Below, one piece after another: positions 51,588 through 60,706 of a stretch of 64,000 nucleotides of DNA. How positions within the stretch are numbered: position 1 is the stretch's first letter; the number at the start of each line of letters is the position of its first letter. The notes under the pieces were generated by a model. It saw nothing but the letters and a program-made list of their open reading frames with translations, searched no databases and was not told the DNA's origin. Both the position numbers and the translations under genes were made by a program. Source of the DNA: DATMER01 sp963741305 (GTDB lineage Bacteria; Acidobacteriota; Thermoanaerobaculia; Multivoradales; UBA5704); assembly GCA_963741305.1 (NCBI GenBank), contig CAVUHL010000003.1:1798001-1862000 (forward strand), read 5' to 3'.

Positions 51588-54074
51588 ATGGCGGAAGACA
51601 TCGCGGCATACGAAAAGCTCGGGGCGTTCTACCTGGGACGGCCCTTCGACCTGCAGCGCGGGGAGGCCTCGGCCACCCCGCTCCTCTACGACTCGCGCGA
51701 CCTGCTGACCCACGCGGTCTGCGTCGGCATGACCGGCAGCGGCAAGACCGGGCTCCTGATCTCCCTGATCGAGGAGGCCGCGATCGACCGCATCCCCGCG
51801 CTGATCATCGATCCCAAGGGCGACCTGGCCAACCTCCTCCTGACCTTCCCGGAGCTGCGGCCGGCCGACTTCGCGCCGTGGATCGATCCGGATGCCGCGG
51901 CCCGCGCCGGGCTCACGCCGGAGGCTTTCGCGGCCAAGGAAGCCGAAACCTGGCGCGCGGGGCTCGAACAGTGGGGGCAGAGCGGCGAGCGCATCGCGCG
52001 CTTGAAGGAGGCGGCGGAATTCGCCGTCTACACCCCCGGGAGCGAGGCCGGCCTGCCGGTCTCCATCCTCGCCTCGCTCGACGCGCCACCGCCCGAGGTC
52101 ATCGAGGACGGCGACCTCCTTCGCGAGCGGGTTACGACGCTGGTGGCGAGCCTGCTCTCGCTCCTGGGGATCGACTCCGATCCGGTCCGCGGGCGGGACT
52201 CGATCCTCATGGCCACGATCTTCGACGCGGCCTGGCGGCAGGGCAAGGGGCTCGACCTGGCGGCGCTCATCCAGCAGATCCAGAAGCCGCCGGTGGAGCG
52301 GATCGGGGTCATGGACCTGGAGTCGTTCTATCCCGCCAAGGAGCGCTTCGAGCTGGCCATGGCGGTGAACAACCTGCTCGGCTCGCCCGGCTTCGGGGCC
52401 TGGCTCCACGGCGAGCCGATGGACATCGACCGCCTGCTCTACACCGCCTCGGGCAAGCCGCGGGTCTCGATCTTCTCGATCGCCCACCTCTCGGACCGCG
52501 AGCGGATGTTCTTCGTCTCCCTGCTGCTCAACCAGACGCTCGGCTGGGCGCGCAGCAAGCCGGGCACGAGCAGCCTGCGGGCGATCCTGTGCATGGACGA
52601 GGTCTTCGGCTACATGCCGCCGGTCGCGGAGCCGCCGTCGAAGAGGCCGCTCCTGACTCTCCTCAAGCAGGCGCGCGCATTCGGCCTCGGCCTCGTGCTC
52701 GCCACTCAGAACCCGGTGGACATCGACTACAAGGGGCTCGGCAACGTCGGCACCTGGTTCCTGGGCCGCCTGCAGACCGAGCGCGACAAGCAGCGCCTCC
52801 TGGACGGGTTGGAAGGCGCCAGTACCTCGGGCAGTGGCGCGGCCTTCGACCGCAAGCGGATCGAGGAGATCCTCTCCGGGCTCGGCAAGCGGGTCTTCTT
52901 CCTGCACGACGTGCACGAGGATGCGCCGGCCGTGTTCCAGACGCGCTGGGCGATGTCCTACCTGCGCGGCCCGCTCACCCGGCCCGAGCTCAAGCGTCTG
53001 ATGGATCCGCGCAAGCAGACGCCGCCGGCCGGCCGCGTGACCTCCCAGGGTCCCACCGCGGGCGTCACTCCGCAGGCTGCGGTAGCTTCCACTGCTCCGG
53101 CGGCGGCCGCTGTCGCACCTACCACGCCGCAGCCCACGGACGGGCAGGTCGACCTGCCGACCGTGCTCCCTCCGGATATCCCGCAGAGCTTCCTGCCGGT
53201 GCGCACCCGGCCGGACGGCGTGGTCTACGAGCCCCATCTCTACGCCGCCGCGACCGTCCACTACGTGGAGCCGAAGGCGGGGATCGACCATGCCGAGGAA
53301 TTCTCCCTGCTGGCGCCGCTCGCCGAGAGTGGGGATGTGGATTGGTACGCGGCCGAGCCGGTCGAGGTGGAGAAGGAGTCGCTGGAGCCGGAGCCGGTCC
53401 CCGGAGCGCGCTTCTGCCCGTTGCCCGCTCCGGCGGCGCGGGCGCGCAGCTACGACGGCTGGCGCAAGGGGCTGGAGGACTCCCTCTACCGCACGCGGCG
53501 GCTGGAGGTCTTCCGCAGCGTCAACTTCGGCGCGCTGTCGCAGCCCGGCGAGACCGAGCGCGACTTCCGCATCCGGCTGGGCGACCTCGCGCGGGAACGG
53601 CGGGATGCCCAGGTCGATGCGCTGCGCCAAAAGCACGGTCCCAAGGCGGCCCAGATCGAGGAGCGCCTCCGCCGCGCCGAGCAGACAAAGGAGAAGCAGG
53701 AGGCCCAGGCGTCGAGCCAGACCTGGAGCACCGTGATCTCCGCCGGCACCGCGGTCATGGGAGCGCTCTTCGGCCGCAAGACCATGAGCTACGGCAACGT
53801 GAGCCGGGCGGGCAGCGCCATGCGCAGCGTGAGCAGGACCATGCAGGAGCGCAAGGACGTGGCGCACGCCGAGGAGACCATCGAGTCCCTGAAGAAGAAG
53901 CTCGCGGACCTGAACGTCGAGCTGGAGGCCGAGATCGAGCGCCTGGAGCAGCGTCTGGACCCCGAGGCCGAGGAGCTGGAGGTCCTGGGACTGAAGCCCC
54001 GGCGCCAGGACATCGAGGTGCGGGCCCTCACCCTCGCCTGGGCGCCGAAGCGGGACGGGGAGGCGGCGTGGTAG
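51588..54074 (+). CDS. HerA/DUF87-type ATPase of unknown role
   Basis: 828 residues. Walker A GMTGSGKT near residue 49, ALIIDPKGDLANLLLTFPEL just after (the HerA-type IDPKGD), Walker B ILCMDEVFGYMPP near 340, and a sensor/arginine region LVLATQNPVDIDYKGLGNVG. The C-terminal 350 residues are specific: a Pro/Ala/Thr-rich linker, a mixed domain and a coiled coil (AEETIESLKKKLADLNVELE). HerA-like pumps translocate DNA or protein; no partner nuclease is adjacent. Start at ATG 51588 with AGGA eight bases upstream. Confidence 0.82.
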   Translation: MAEDIAAYEKLGAFYLGRPFDLQRGEASATPLLYDSRDLLTHAVCVGMTGSGKTGLLISLIEEAAIDRIPALIIDPKGDLANLLLTFPELRPADFAPWIDPDAAARAGLTPEAFAAKEAETWRAGLEQWGQSGERIARLKEAAEFAVYTPGSEAGLPVSILASLDAPPPEVIEDGDLLRERVTTLVASLLSLLGIDSDPVRGRDSILMATIFDAAWRQGKGLDLAALIQQIQKPPVERIGVMDLESFYPAKERFELAMAVNNLLGSPGFGAWLHGEPMDIDRLLYTASGKPRVSIFSIAHLSDRERMFFVSLLLNQTLGWARSKPGTSSLRAILCMDEVFGYMPPVAEPPSKRPLLTLLKQARAFGLGLVLATQNPVDIDYKGLGNVGTWFLGRLQTERDKQRLLDGLEGASTSGSGAAFDRKRIEEILSGLGKRVFFLHDVHEDAPAVFQTRWAMSYLRGPLTRPELKRLMDPRKQTPPAGRVTSQGPTAGVTPQAAVASTAPAAAAVAPTTPQPTDGQVDLPTVLPPDIPQSFLPVRTRPDGVVYEPHLYAAATVHYVEPKAGIDHAEEFSLLAPLAESGDVDWYAAEPVEVEKESLEPEPVPGARFCPLPAPAARARSYDGWRKGLEDSLYRTRRLEVFRSVNFGALSQPGETERDFRIRLGDLARERRDAQVDALRQKHGPKAAQIEERLRRAEQTKEKQEAQASSQTWSTVISAGTAVMGALFGRKTMSYGNVSRAGSAMRSVSRTMQERKDVAHAEETIESLKKKLADLNVELEAEIERLEQRLDPEAEELEVLGLKPRRQDIEVRALTLAWAPKRDGEAAW

Positions 54075-54078
54075 GGGG

Positions 54079-54292
54079 CCCTCACCCCCAGCCCCTCTCC
54101 CAGCCGCACGCCCGGACCCCCGGGAGAGGGGGGCGCGCGAGATCAACCGGCATCGCCATACATGGCTCGCCGGAGAACTGAGCCAAGCTTCTGCTGTGAA
54201 ACAAGGAACAGATGGAGAAGAGGTCGGATCTCGAGGCCTCCCCTCTCCCGGGGGTCCGGGTGTGCGGCTGGGAGAGGGGCCGGGGGTGAGGG
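54079..54292. repeat. REP-like inverted pair with 51-bp arms
   Basis: 54079-54129 and 54242-54292 are reverse complements with only two or three mismatches, separated by 112 bases. The same family as the pair at 4986-5126. No gene was recognised in 54075-54379 apart from this repeat pair and the ribosome site of the next gene. Confidence 0.88.
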
Positions 54293-54379
54293 CCTCCGGG
54301 GGAAGGCCAGCGCCTCCGCCTGCGTTATCCTAGTTACACGGATGGCCCCAACCGCCAGCCGCTGACGAAAGGAGCCGCC

Positions 54380-54949
54380 ATGGAGACTCTCCTCAGCATA
54401 CTTCTCGGCCTCGGCCTGGCCGCGGCCTGCGGTTTCCGGGTCTTTGTGCCTCTCCTCGTCATGAGCATCGCCTCCCGTGCCGGCGCCGGCTATCTGGAGC
54501 TCGGCGATGGCTTTGCCTGGATCGGCACCACCGCAGCCCTGATCACCTTCTCGCTCGCGACCGCGCTGGAGGTCGCCGGCTACTACATCCCCTGGGTGGA
54601 CAACCTGCTCGACGCCATCGCCACGCCGACCGCGATCGTCGCGGGCGTGATGGTGACGGCCTCGTCGGTCACCGAGGTGGACCCGTTCCTGCGCTGGACG
54701 CTCGCCATCCTGGGCGGCGGCGGCACGGCGGCCATCTTCCAGGGCATTACCGCCACGGCGCGCCAGGTTTCGTCCTTCACCACGGGCGGCCTCGGCAACC
54801 CGGTGATCGCCACGATGGAGGCGGGCGGCTCGGTCCTGCTGTCCGTGCTCGCGATCGTGGTACCGGTCGTGGCGATGCTGATCGTCGTGAGCCTCCTCTA
54901 CTTCGGCGTCAAAAGGCTGCTCTTCCGGCGTCCCGCTCGGGCTGTCTGA
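54380..54949 (+). CDS. DUF4126 membrane protein
   Basis: 189 residues with about five membrane segments (LLSILLGLGLAAACGFRVFV; VAGVMVTASSVTEVDPFLRW; LLSVLAIVVPVVAMLIVVSL). ACGFRVFVPLL near the N terminus and AGYYIPWVDNLLDAIATP match DUF4126. Function unknown. AAAGGAG seven bases before the ATG. Followed two bases later by the TPR lipoprotein gene. Confidence 0.85.
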   Translation: METLLSILLGLGLAAACGFRVFVPLLVMSIASRAGAGYLELGDGFAWIGTTAALITFSLATALEVAGYYIPWVDNLLDAIATPTAIVAGVMVTASSVTEVDPFLRWTLAILGGGGTAAIFQGITATARQVSSFTTGGLGNPVIATMEAGGSVLLSVLAIVVPVVAMLIVVSLLYFGVKRLLFRRPARAV

Positions 54950-54951
54950 GG

Positions 54952-56058
54952 ATGCTCATCCGTCGTCTCCAGCTTCTCGCCGTAGCGCTGCTGGCCGCCG
55001 GCTGCGCTTCGTCGGATGTTGCGAACCTGGATTCCGGCGACGTTGCGCGCGAGCTGCGCAACCGCGGGCTCGAGCCATCCGGCGTGGTCATCCCCTATGA
55101 GATGACCGAGGAGATGCGGGCGTGGGCCCACCGCCTGGTGCCCGAGGAGACGGCGCCGGAAAAGCGCCTGGAGACCCTGCTCGCCGGCATTGTCGATCCC
55201 GACAAGCTCAAGGTCGTGTACGAGCCCCGCTACACCGCCACGGCGCAGGAAGTCTTCGAAACCCGCCGCGCCAACTGCCTGGCCTTCACCAGCCTCTTCG
55301 TGGGCATGGCGCGGGAGGTCGGCGTGCCCGCTTTCTTCCTCGACGTGGACGACGTCGAGAGGTTCGAGAAAGAGGGCGACCTCGTGGTGGTCTCCGGGCA
55401 CGTGAGCGCCGGCTACGGCATGGGCACCGAGCTCAAGATCCTCGACTTCTCAGCCGCGCCGGAGCCCGGCTACCGCCGTGTGCATCGGATCTCCGACCTG
55501 ACCGCCATCGCCCTCTTCCACTCCAACCGCGGCGGCGAGCTGCTGCGGATCGGCAAGCAGGACGAGGCCCTGCCGTGGCTGCTGAAAGCCGTGACGATCG
55601 ATCCGGATCTGCCCGGCGCCTGGATCAACTACGGCGTGGCCCTGCGCCGGAGCGGCGACCTGACCCGGGCGGAGGAGGCCTACCGCAAGGCTCTAGAGAT
55701 CGATCCCCAGGCCGTCTCGGCCTATCAGAACCTGGCGGCGCTCCTGCGCCACCAGGGCAAGCAACAGGAAGCTGAGGATCTGCTGGCGCTGTCCGGTACG
55801 CTGGGCAGCCGCAACCCCTACATCTACCTCTCGTTGGGGGACTTGAGCCTCGCCCATGGCCGCATCGACGAGGCGCGGCGTTTTTACAAGCGGGCGCTGC
55901 GCCTCTACCGCGACAGCGCCGAGCCGTACGCCGCCATGGGCATCGCCGCCCTCGCCTCGGGCGACGCCGGGGAGGCCCACCGCTGGATGCGCAAGGCGGT
56001 CGCCATCGACCAGGAGAACCAGCGGGTCAAGGTGCTGGTCGCACGGCTTGGCGGATGA
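54952..56058 (+). CDS. Lipoprotein with transglutaminase-like and TPR regions
   Basis: 368 residues. Lipobox LLAAGC near 17. A transglutaminase-like core is visible: RRANCLAFTSLFVGMAREVG carries the Cys, and VVSGHVSAGYG the His. TPR repeats follow from about 190 (ALPWLLKAVTIDPDLPGAWI; RAEEAYRKALEIDPQAVSAY; ARRFYKRALRLYRDSAEPYA). Probably periplasmic or outer-membrane-attached scaffold or processing protein. Substrate unknown. Confidence 0.8.
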   Translation: MLIRRLQLLAVALLAAGCASSDVANLDSGDVARELRNRGLEPSGVVIPYEMTEEMRAWAHRLVPEETAPEKRLETLLAGIVDPDKLKVVYEPRYTATAQEVFETRRANCLAFTSLFVGMAREVGVPAFFLDVDDVERFEKEGDLVVVSGHVSAGYGMGTELKILDFSAAPEPGYRRVHRISDLTAIALFHSNRGGELLRIGKQDEALPWLLKAVTIDPDLPGAWINYGVALRRSGDLTRAEEAYRKALEIDPQAVSAYQNLAALLRHQGKQQEAEDLLALSGTLGSRNPYIYLSLGDLSLAHGRIDEARRFYKRALRLYRDSAEPYAAMGIAALASGDAGEAHRWMRKAVAIDQENQRVKVLVARLGG

Positions 56059-56068
56059 ACCTGGGCGG

Positions 56069-58210
56069 ATGAGGGCCTGGCGGATCTGGATCGATACCGG
56101 GGGCACCTTCACCGACTGCCTTGCAGTCGATCCCGGAGGGCGCCTGCATCGCGCCAAGGTGCTCTCGACGAGCGCCCTGCGCGGCCGGATCGCCGAACGC
56201 ATCGGGCCCGCCACGCTGCGCATCGAAGCCGGCTGGAGCGTGCCGGACGGCTTCCTCCGCGGTTTTGAGCTGAGGCTCCTTTCCGAGGGAATTCCGCGCA
56301 AGGTAACCCGGCAGACAGGCAGCATCCTGGAGCTGGACGGTCCGCTCGAGGATGAAGGTACCTTCGAGCTGCGCTCGCCCGAAGAGGCCCCGATCCTGGC
56401 CGCCCGGCTCGTCACCGGTACGCCCCTGGACCAGCCGCTGCCGGAGATCGCCATGCGGCTGGCCACCACCCGCGGCACCAACGCCCTGTTGGAGCGCAAG
56501 GGGGCGCCCACGGCGCTCTTCATCACCCGCGGCTTCGCCGACCTCCTGATCATCGGCACCCAGCAGCGGCCCGACCTCTTCGCCCTCAACATCGAGAAGC
56601 CCCGGCCGCTCTATCAGGAGGTTGTCGAGGTGGAGGAGCGCCTCGCCTCAAACGGTGCCGTGCTCACCCCCTTGGAGGTCGAGGGGCTGCGGGAGAGCAT
56701 CGGAAACCTGCACCGCGCGGGGATCCGTTCGGCCGCGGTCGCCCTGATGCACTCCTACCGCAACCCAGTCCACGAGGAAGCCGTGGGGGAGCTGCTGCGC
56801 GAGGCGGGCTTTCGCCACATCTCCCTGTCCTCGCTCCTGGCGCCGCTCATCAAGCTGCTGCCCAGGGCCGAGACCGCGGTCGTTGACGCCTATCTCTCGC
56901 CCATCCTGGAGGGTTACCTCGACCGGGTCGGCAAGGCGCTGTCGCGAGGGACCCTCCATGTGATGACCAGCGCGGGCGGCCTGGTGCGGGCCGGCTCCTT
57001 TCACGCCAAGGACAGCCTGCTCTCCGGGCCTGCCGGCGGGGTAGTGGGGGCCGCGCTCTCGGGCCGGCGCTCCGGCTTCTCTCGGATCATCGCCTTCGAC
57101 ATGGGCGGCACGAGCACCGATGTGGCGCGCTACGACGGTGACTTCGAGTACCTCTTCGAGCACCGCGTGGGCGACGCCCACCTCGTGGCTCCGGCCCTGG
57201 CGGTCGAGAGCGTGGCCGCCGGTGGCGGCTCGATCTGTGGATTCGACGGCGGTCAGCTCCATGTAGGACCGGAGAGTGCCGGCGCCTGGCCTGGGCCTGC
57301 CTGCTACGGGGCCGGTGGTCCGCTCACCCTGACGGACGTCAATCTCCTCCTTGGCCGGCTCGATCCGGACCGCTTCGAGATCCCCTTGGACGCAGGAGCC
57401 GCGGAGCGAGCCCTGGAAGGAATGGGGGAGCAGTTACTGGAGGGTTTCCTGGAGATCGCGAACGAGCGCATGGCCGAGGCGATCCGGAGCATCTCGCTGC
57501 GCCGGGGCTACGACCCTGCCGAATATGCCCTGGTCGCCTTCGGAGGAGCCGGAGCCCAGCATGCCTGCGCGCTGGCGGAGCTGCTGGGGATGGGGCACGT
57601 CGTCGTGCCCAGGGACGCCGGCTTGTTGTCCGCGCTCGGTCTGGGTGCAGCCGTGGTCGAGCGTTTCGCCCATCGTCAGATCCTGGAGCCGCTGACCCAG
57701 GTGGAAGGCCAGCTCTCCGGCTGGCTAGACGAGCTGGGCCGCGAAGCCGCGGAAGCGGTGGCGGCAGAGGGTATCCCCGGCGAGGTACGGCGGCGCATCG
57801 TGAATCTCCGGTTCGTGGGCCAGGACGAGGCCCTGCCCATCGAGGGCGAGCCCTTCGAGGAAGCCTTTGCCATTGCCTATCGGGAGATCTATGGCTACGC
57901 CCCCGAGGGGAGGGCCATCGAGGTGGAGTCGATCCGGGTCGTAGCCTCCTCCGCGGAGGAGGAGCTGTCCGTGGAGGCTGTGGAGACGGAAGTGGCGGTG
58001 TCCAGCACTCGCCGGTGCTGGGTTGCGGGGGCTTGGAACGAGGTTTCCGTCTACGACCGTGCCCACCTCGCCTCAGGGGAAGTCTTTCCGGGCCCTGCGC
58101 TGGTTTTCGAGAGCCACAGCGCGACCGTGGTGGCAGGCGGATGGCAAGGGAGGGTGGACGGCGCCGGCAATCTGGTGCTCTCGATCTCTAGCGGTATAGA
58201 TTCCCCTTGA
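56069..58210 (+). CDS. Hydantoinase/oxoprolinase A-type subunit
   Basis: 713 residues. WRIWIDTGGTFTDCLAVDPG is the N-terminal ATP-binding motif of HyuA/5-oxoprolinase A. LATTRGTNALLERKGAP and IAFDMGGTSTDVARYDG are the next conserved blocks, and SVAAGGGSICGFDGGQLHVG the later one. ATP-dependent opening of a cyclic amide is the family reaction. The matching B subunit (hydantoinase_B), usually fused or directly downstream, is absent in this window. ATG 56069 lies ten bases after the TPR gene. Confidence 0.85.
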   Translation: MRAWRIWIDTGGTFTDCLAVDPGGRLHRAKVLSTSALRGRIAERIGPATLRIEAGWSVPDGFLRGFELRLLSEGIPRKVTRQTGSILELDGPLEDEGTFELRSPEEAPILAARLVTGTPLDQPLPEIAMRLATTRGTNALLERKGAPTALFITRGFADLLIIGTQQRPDLFALNIEKPRPLYQEVVEVEERLASNGAVLTPLEVEGLRESIGNLHRAGIRSAAVALMHSYRNPVHEEAVGELLREAGFRHISLSSLLAPLIKLLPRAETAVVDAYLSPILEGYLDRVGKALSRGTLHVMTSAGGLVRAGSFHAKDSLLSGPAGGVVGAALSGRRSGFSRIIAFDMGGTSTDVARYDGDFEYLFEHRVGDAHLVAPALAVESVAAGGGSICGFDGGQLHVGPESAGAWPGPACYGAGGPLTLTDVNLLLGRLDPDRFEIPLDAGAAERALEGMGEQLLEGFLEIANERMAEAIRSISLRRGYDPAEYALVAFGGAGAQHACALAELLGMGHVVVPRDAGLLSALGLGAAVVERFAHRQILEPLTQVEGQLSGWLDELGREAAEAVAAEGIPGEVRRRIVNLRFVGQDEALPIEGEPFEEAFAIAYREIYGYAPEGRAIEVESIRVVASSAEEELSVEAVETEVAVSSTRRCWVAGAWNEVSVYDRAHLASGEVFPGPALVFESHSATVVAGGWQGRVDGAGNLVLSISSGIDSP

Positions 58211-58212
58211 CC

Positions 58213-58674
58213 ATGGACCCGCTCGCAAGGCTCCGCCGGCTCCGGACCGTCTGCAAAGTCCTCGCTGGCTTCGTGCTCGCCTGTGGGATCGCGGGCTGGT
58301 TCCTGATCGAGGGCTTCCAGCTTCGCCCCTTCGGGAAGGTACCGGACGCGCTGCCGGTCTCCATCACCTTCCTCGCCGCGGTGATGATCCTGCTCGCCTC
58401 CCGTCTCCGCACGGGGATCCTGCGGAGCGGCCTTCCGTCGAACCGCATGATCCCGATCGATCCGGGAAACCTGCTGTCCGCCTACCAGAGGGCGACCCTG
58501 GTGAGCTTCGCGGTCCTGGAGCTAGCCGCGCTGATGGGCCTTCTGGTGGCCCTGCTCTCGGGCTCGTCGTTTTACGGGGTGGTGCTCTGCTTGGCGAGCT
58601 TCCTCTCGATGCTCCTGCGCTGGCCCAACGCCTACGAGGTCGGCCGCCTGGCGCGGGGGCGTGTGTCGCCCTGA
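58213..58674 (+). CDS. Small membrane protein, unknown
   Basis: 153 residues. Four hydrophobic segments in two pairs (VLAGFVLACGIAGWFLIEGF; SITFLAAVMILLASRL; LVSFAVLELAALMGLLVALL; SFYGVVLCLASFLSMLLRWP). Short basic ends. Starts two bases after hyuA and is probably cotranscribed. No family recognised. Convergent with the retropepsin pseudogene, five bases apart. Confidence 0.6.
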   Translation: MDPLARLRRLRTVCKVLAGFVLACGIAGWFLIEGFQLRPFGKVPDALPVSITFLAAVMILLASRLRTGILRSGLPSNRMIPIDPGNLLSAYQRATLVSFAVLELAALMGLLVALLSGSSFYGVVLCLASFLSMLLRWPNAYEVGRLARGRVSP

Positions 58675-58678
58675 TCGA

Positions 58679-59115
58679 TCAAGGCAATCCGAAGTAGAAA
58701 TCGTTTGCCTGGGGATCGAGGGCGAACCGGATGGAGTCGAGAAGACCGGAATAGCCGAGGAAGGTCGCTCCACTCGGCCAGTCCGTGGAGATGAGGAAAG
58801 TACCGGCAATGAGCAGGTGATCCCCCTCGTCCGCGGGGAAGCTGAAAGGAACCCTGATAAGACGGCCCTTCATGAGCCCGAGAGGCGTGAGCATCCTGCC
58901 GGATCTCCGTCATCCAGCGAGAGTCCGATACGCTCCGCCAGATCAGGCGCCATGACAGACCATGCAGCACCGGTGTCCAACTGCGCATAGACCTCGATTG
59001 CGTTCTCGAACTTCACTCGCACGTAGACCTTGGCCGTTGGGTCACTCGCCGCGGGGGCGTGATCCGCAAACTTGGACCTGCCCTGGGTGAAACGCACGAA
59101 GCCGAGTCGAAGCAA
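58679..59115 (-). pseudogene. Retropepsin-like aspartic protease, frameshifted
   Basis: The first part reads KVYVRVKFENAIEVYAQLDT and then GAAWSV, the DTGA active-site motif of retroviral-type (single-domain) aspartic proteases. The frame breaks near 58890-58900. The second part, in another frame, reads GLMKGRLIRVPFSFPADEGD and STDWPSGATFLGYSGLLDSI, the expected C-terminal half. A one-base indel accounts for it: a real mutation or a sequencing error. The apparent start is TTG 59115 without a good ribosome site. Downstream of the DUF5678 gene on the same strand. Confidence 0.7.
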
Positions 59116-59124
59116 AGGAAGAGG

Positions 59125-59511
59125 TCAGTCAGGGATGCGGTGGAACAGAGGAGCGCGCTCGAGCGGCCGCTCTTCAACTTGAGCGTCCAAATCCTTGAGG
59201 CTCTCGGCATGAGCAACCAGCCGGTCGCCCAACACGGCGACCCATTGACCCCGGTAGGCAGGGCCATGTGTGTCCAGCCAGCGCAATTCGGCATCACGAT
59301 TGAGGCCGCTGGACGGCACGGATCCAATCACCCTGGCCGGACTGAGCAACTCCTTCCACCGCGCCAGGGCCGGGTCATGAGGGAGCCTTTGGAGAGCCTC
59401 CTGAAGCACTCTGCGGGCGCCTCCGACCCGGTCGGTTCCGGCAAGCTCCCGGATCCGGGCCACGTACGATTCTGCCGTCTCTTCGTAAGGAACTTTCATC
59501 GGTTCAGCCAT
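59125..59511 (-). CDS. DUF5678-domain protein
   Basis: 128 residues from ATG 59511 (GAGG five bases upstream). The C-terminal 50 residues (LRWLDTHGPAYRGQWVAVLG; DRLVAHAESLKDLDAQVEER) match DUF5678, a small domain often paired with retropepsin-like genes in related genomes. N-terminal half helical (VARIRELAGTDRVGGARRVL). Function unknown. Nine bases upstream of the retropepsin pseudogene. Confidence 0.7.
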   Translation of the reverse strand: MAEPMKVPYEETAESYVARIRELAGTDRVGGARRVLQEALQRLPHDPALARWKELLSPARVIGSVPSSGLNRDAELRWLDTHGPAYRGQWVAVLGDRLVAHAESLKDLDAQVEERPLERAPLFHRIPD

Positions 59512-59572
59512 GCCGTCCTCGCTCCCCTCCGTCGCCGGTCCATGATACATCAGGACGCGTGAGGGAGGAAAG

Positions 59573-60706
59573 TCACCTGGCCGGCACGAGGAGCGTGGCC
59601 TTGCCTTTGGTGCGCTTGCCGTACTCCTCGACGATGCGCTCGCCGATCTTCCGGCCGGTGCCGGCTTTGGCGACGATCACGACCGAGCCCCCAAAGCCTC
59701 CGCCGGTGATGCGGCCGCCGTAGACGTCGCGCTCGCGGCGGGCCAGCTCCACGAGGAGGTCGATCTCGGGGATGGAGACCTCGTAGTCGTCGCGCAGCGA
59801 TTGGTGCGAGAGGTAGAGCAGCTTGCCGAGGCGCACCAGGTCCCCCTCCTGCATGGAGGCTACGGCCGAGCGCACCCGGGCGTTTTCGGTGATGACGTGG
59901 CGCGCCCGGCGGTCGAGCGGCTCGGGCAGCTGGGCAAGCCTCCAGAGGTCCTGGTTGTCCAGGTCCCGGAGCTGGCGGAAGCCGAGTATCTCCGCGGCCT
60001 GCTCGCACTCCTGCCTACGGATGCGGTATTCCCCGCTGGCATGGTTGTGCGAGATCCCCGAATCGATCACCACCAGCTCGGCCCCGGCCGGCAGGGGCAC
60101 CCGCTCGAAGCGGAGCGAGCGCGTGTCCAGGAAGATGGCCTTGCCTTCGTCGCCGAGGCTCGCGGCCATCTGGTCCATCACCCCCACGGGCGCACCCACG
60201 AAATCGTTCTCCGCCTTTTGACCGGCGAGCGCGATCTCGATGTCGTCGATCTCCAGGGCGAAGGCCTCACGCAGGCCGCGGAGGAGCGAGACTTCCAGGG
60301 CCGCGCTGGAGGAGAGTCCGCTGCCGAGAGGGACCTCTGAGCTGATCCGGAGGTCGAAGCCGCGGAGCCGATGGCCCGCCTCCTGGAGCACCTGGGTTAT
60401 CCCCTGCACGTAGTCGAGCCAGCCGCGGCCGGGCGTCTCCTCGCCCAGACGGTACTCCTCGATCCCCGGCTCCTTGATTTCGGCGCTCCAGGCGCGGACG
60501 AGGGTGCCGATGCGCGTGCCGATCTCCACCCGCGTGCGCTGGGGGATCGCCATGGGGAGCACGAAGCCGCCGTTGTAGTCCGTGTGCTCGCCGATCAGGT
60601 TCACCCGGCCGGGCGCATCGGCTGTGACCGTCGGCTCGCGCCCGAACAGCTCTTCGAACCCTGGCGCGCCCGTACGGCGCTCCGCTTCGTTCATCGTGTC
60701 ATTCAA
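59573..60706 (-). CDS. galK: Galactokinase
   Basis: 377-residue GHMP kinase making galactose 1-phosphate. GRVNLIGEHTDYNGG is the galactose-binding signature, PLGSGLSSSAALEVSL the ATP loop, and ITGGGFGGSVV the third GHMP motif. Start: TTG 60706, with GGAGG six bases upstream, within the galT end; the next ATG (60694) would leave that ribosome site 18 bases away. Third gene of the gal operon. Confidence 0.95.
   Translation of the reverse strand: MNDTMNEAERRTGAPGFEELFGREPTVTADAPGRVNLIGEHTDYNGGFVLPMAIPQRTRVEIGTRIGTLVRAWSAEIKEPGIEEYRLGEETPGRGWLDYVQGITQVLQEAGHRLRGFDLRISSEVPLGSGLSSSAALEVSLLRGLREAFALEIDDIEIALAGQKAENDFVGAPVGVMDQMAASLGDEGKAIFLDTRSLRFERVPLPAGAELVVIDSGISHNHASGEYRIRRQECEQAAEILGFRQLRDLDNQDLWRLAQLPEPLDRRARHVITENARVRSAVASMQEGDLVRLGKLLYLSHQSLRDDYEVSIPEIDLLVELARRERDVYGGRITGGGFGGSVVIVAKAGTGRKIGERIVEEYGKRTKGKATLLVPAR

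Noticed and set aside
50217..54146. A 1309-codon open frame on the minus strand
   Set aside because: Antisense to the M24 peptidase and the HerA-like ATPase, both of which have clear motifs; low-complexity translation.
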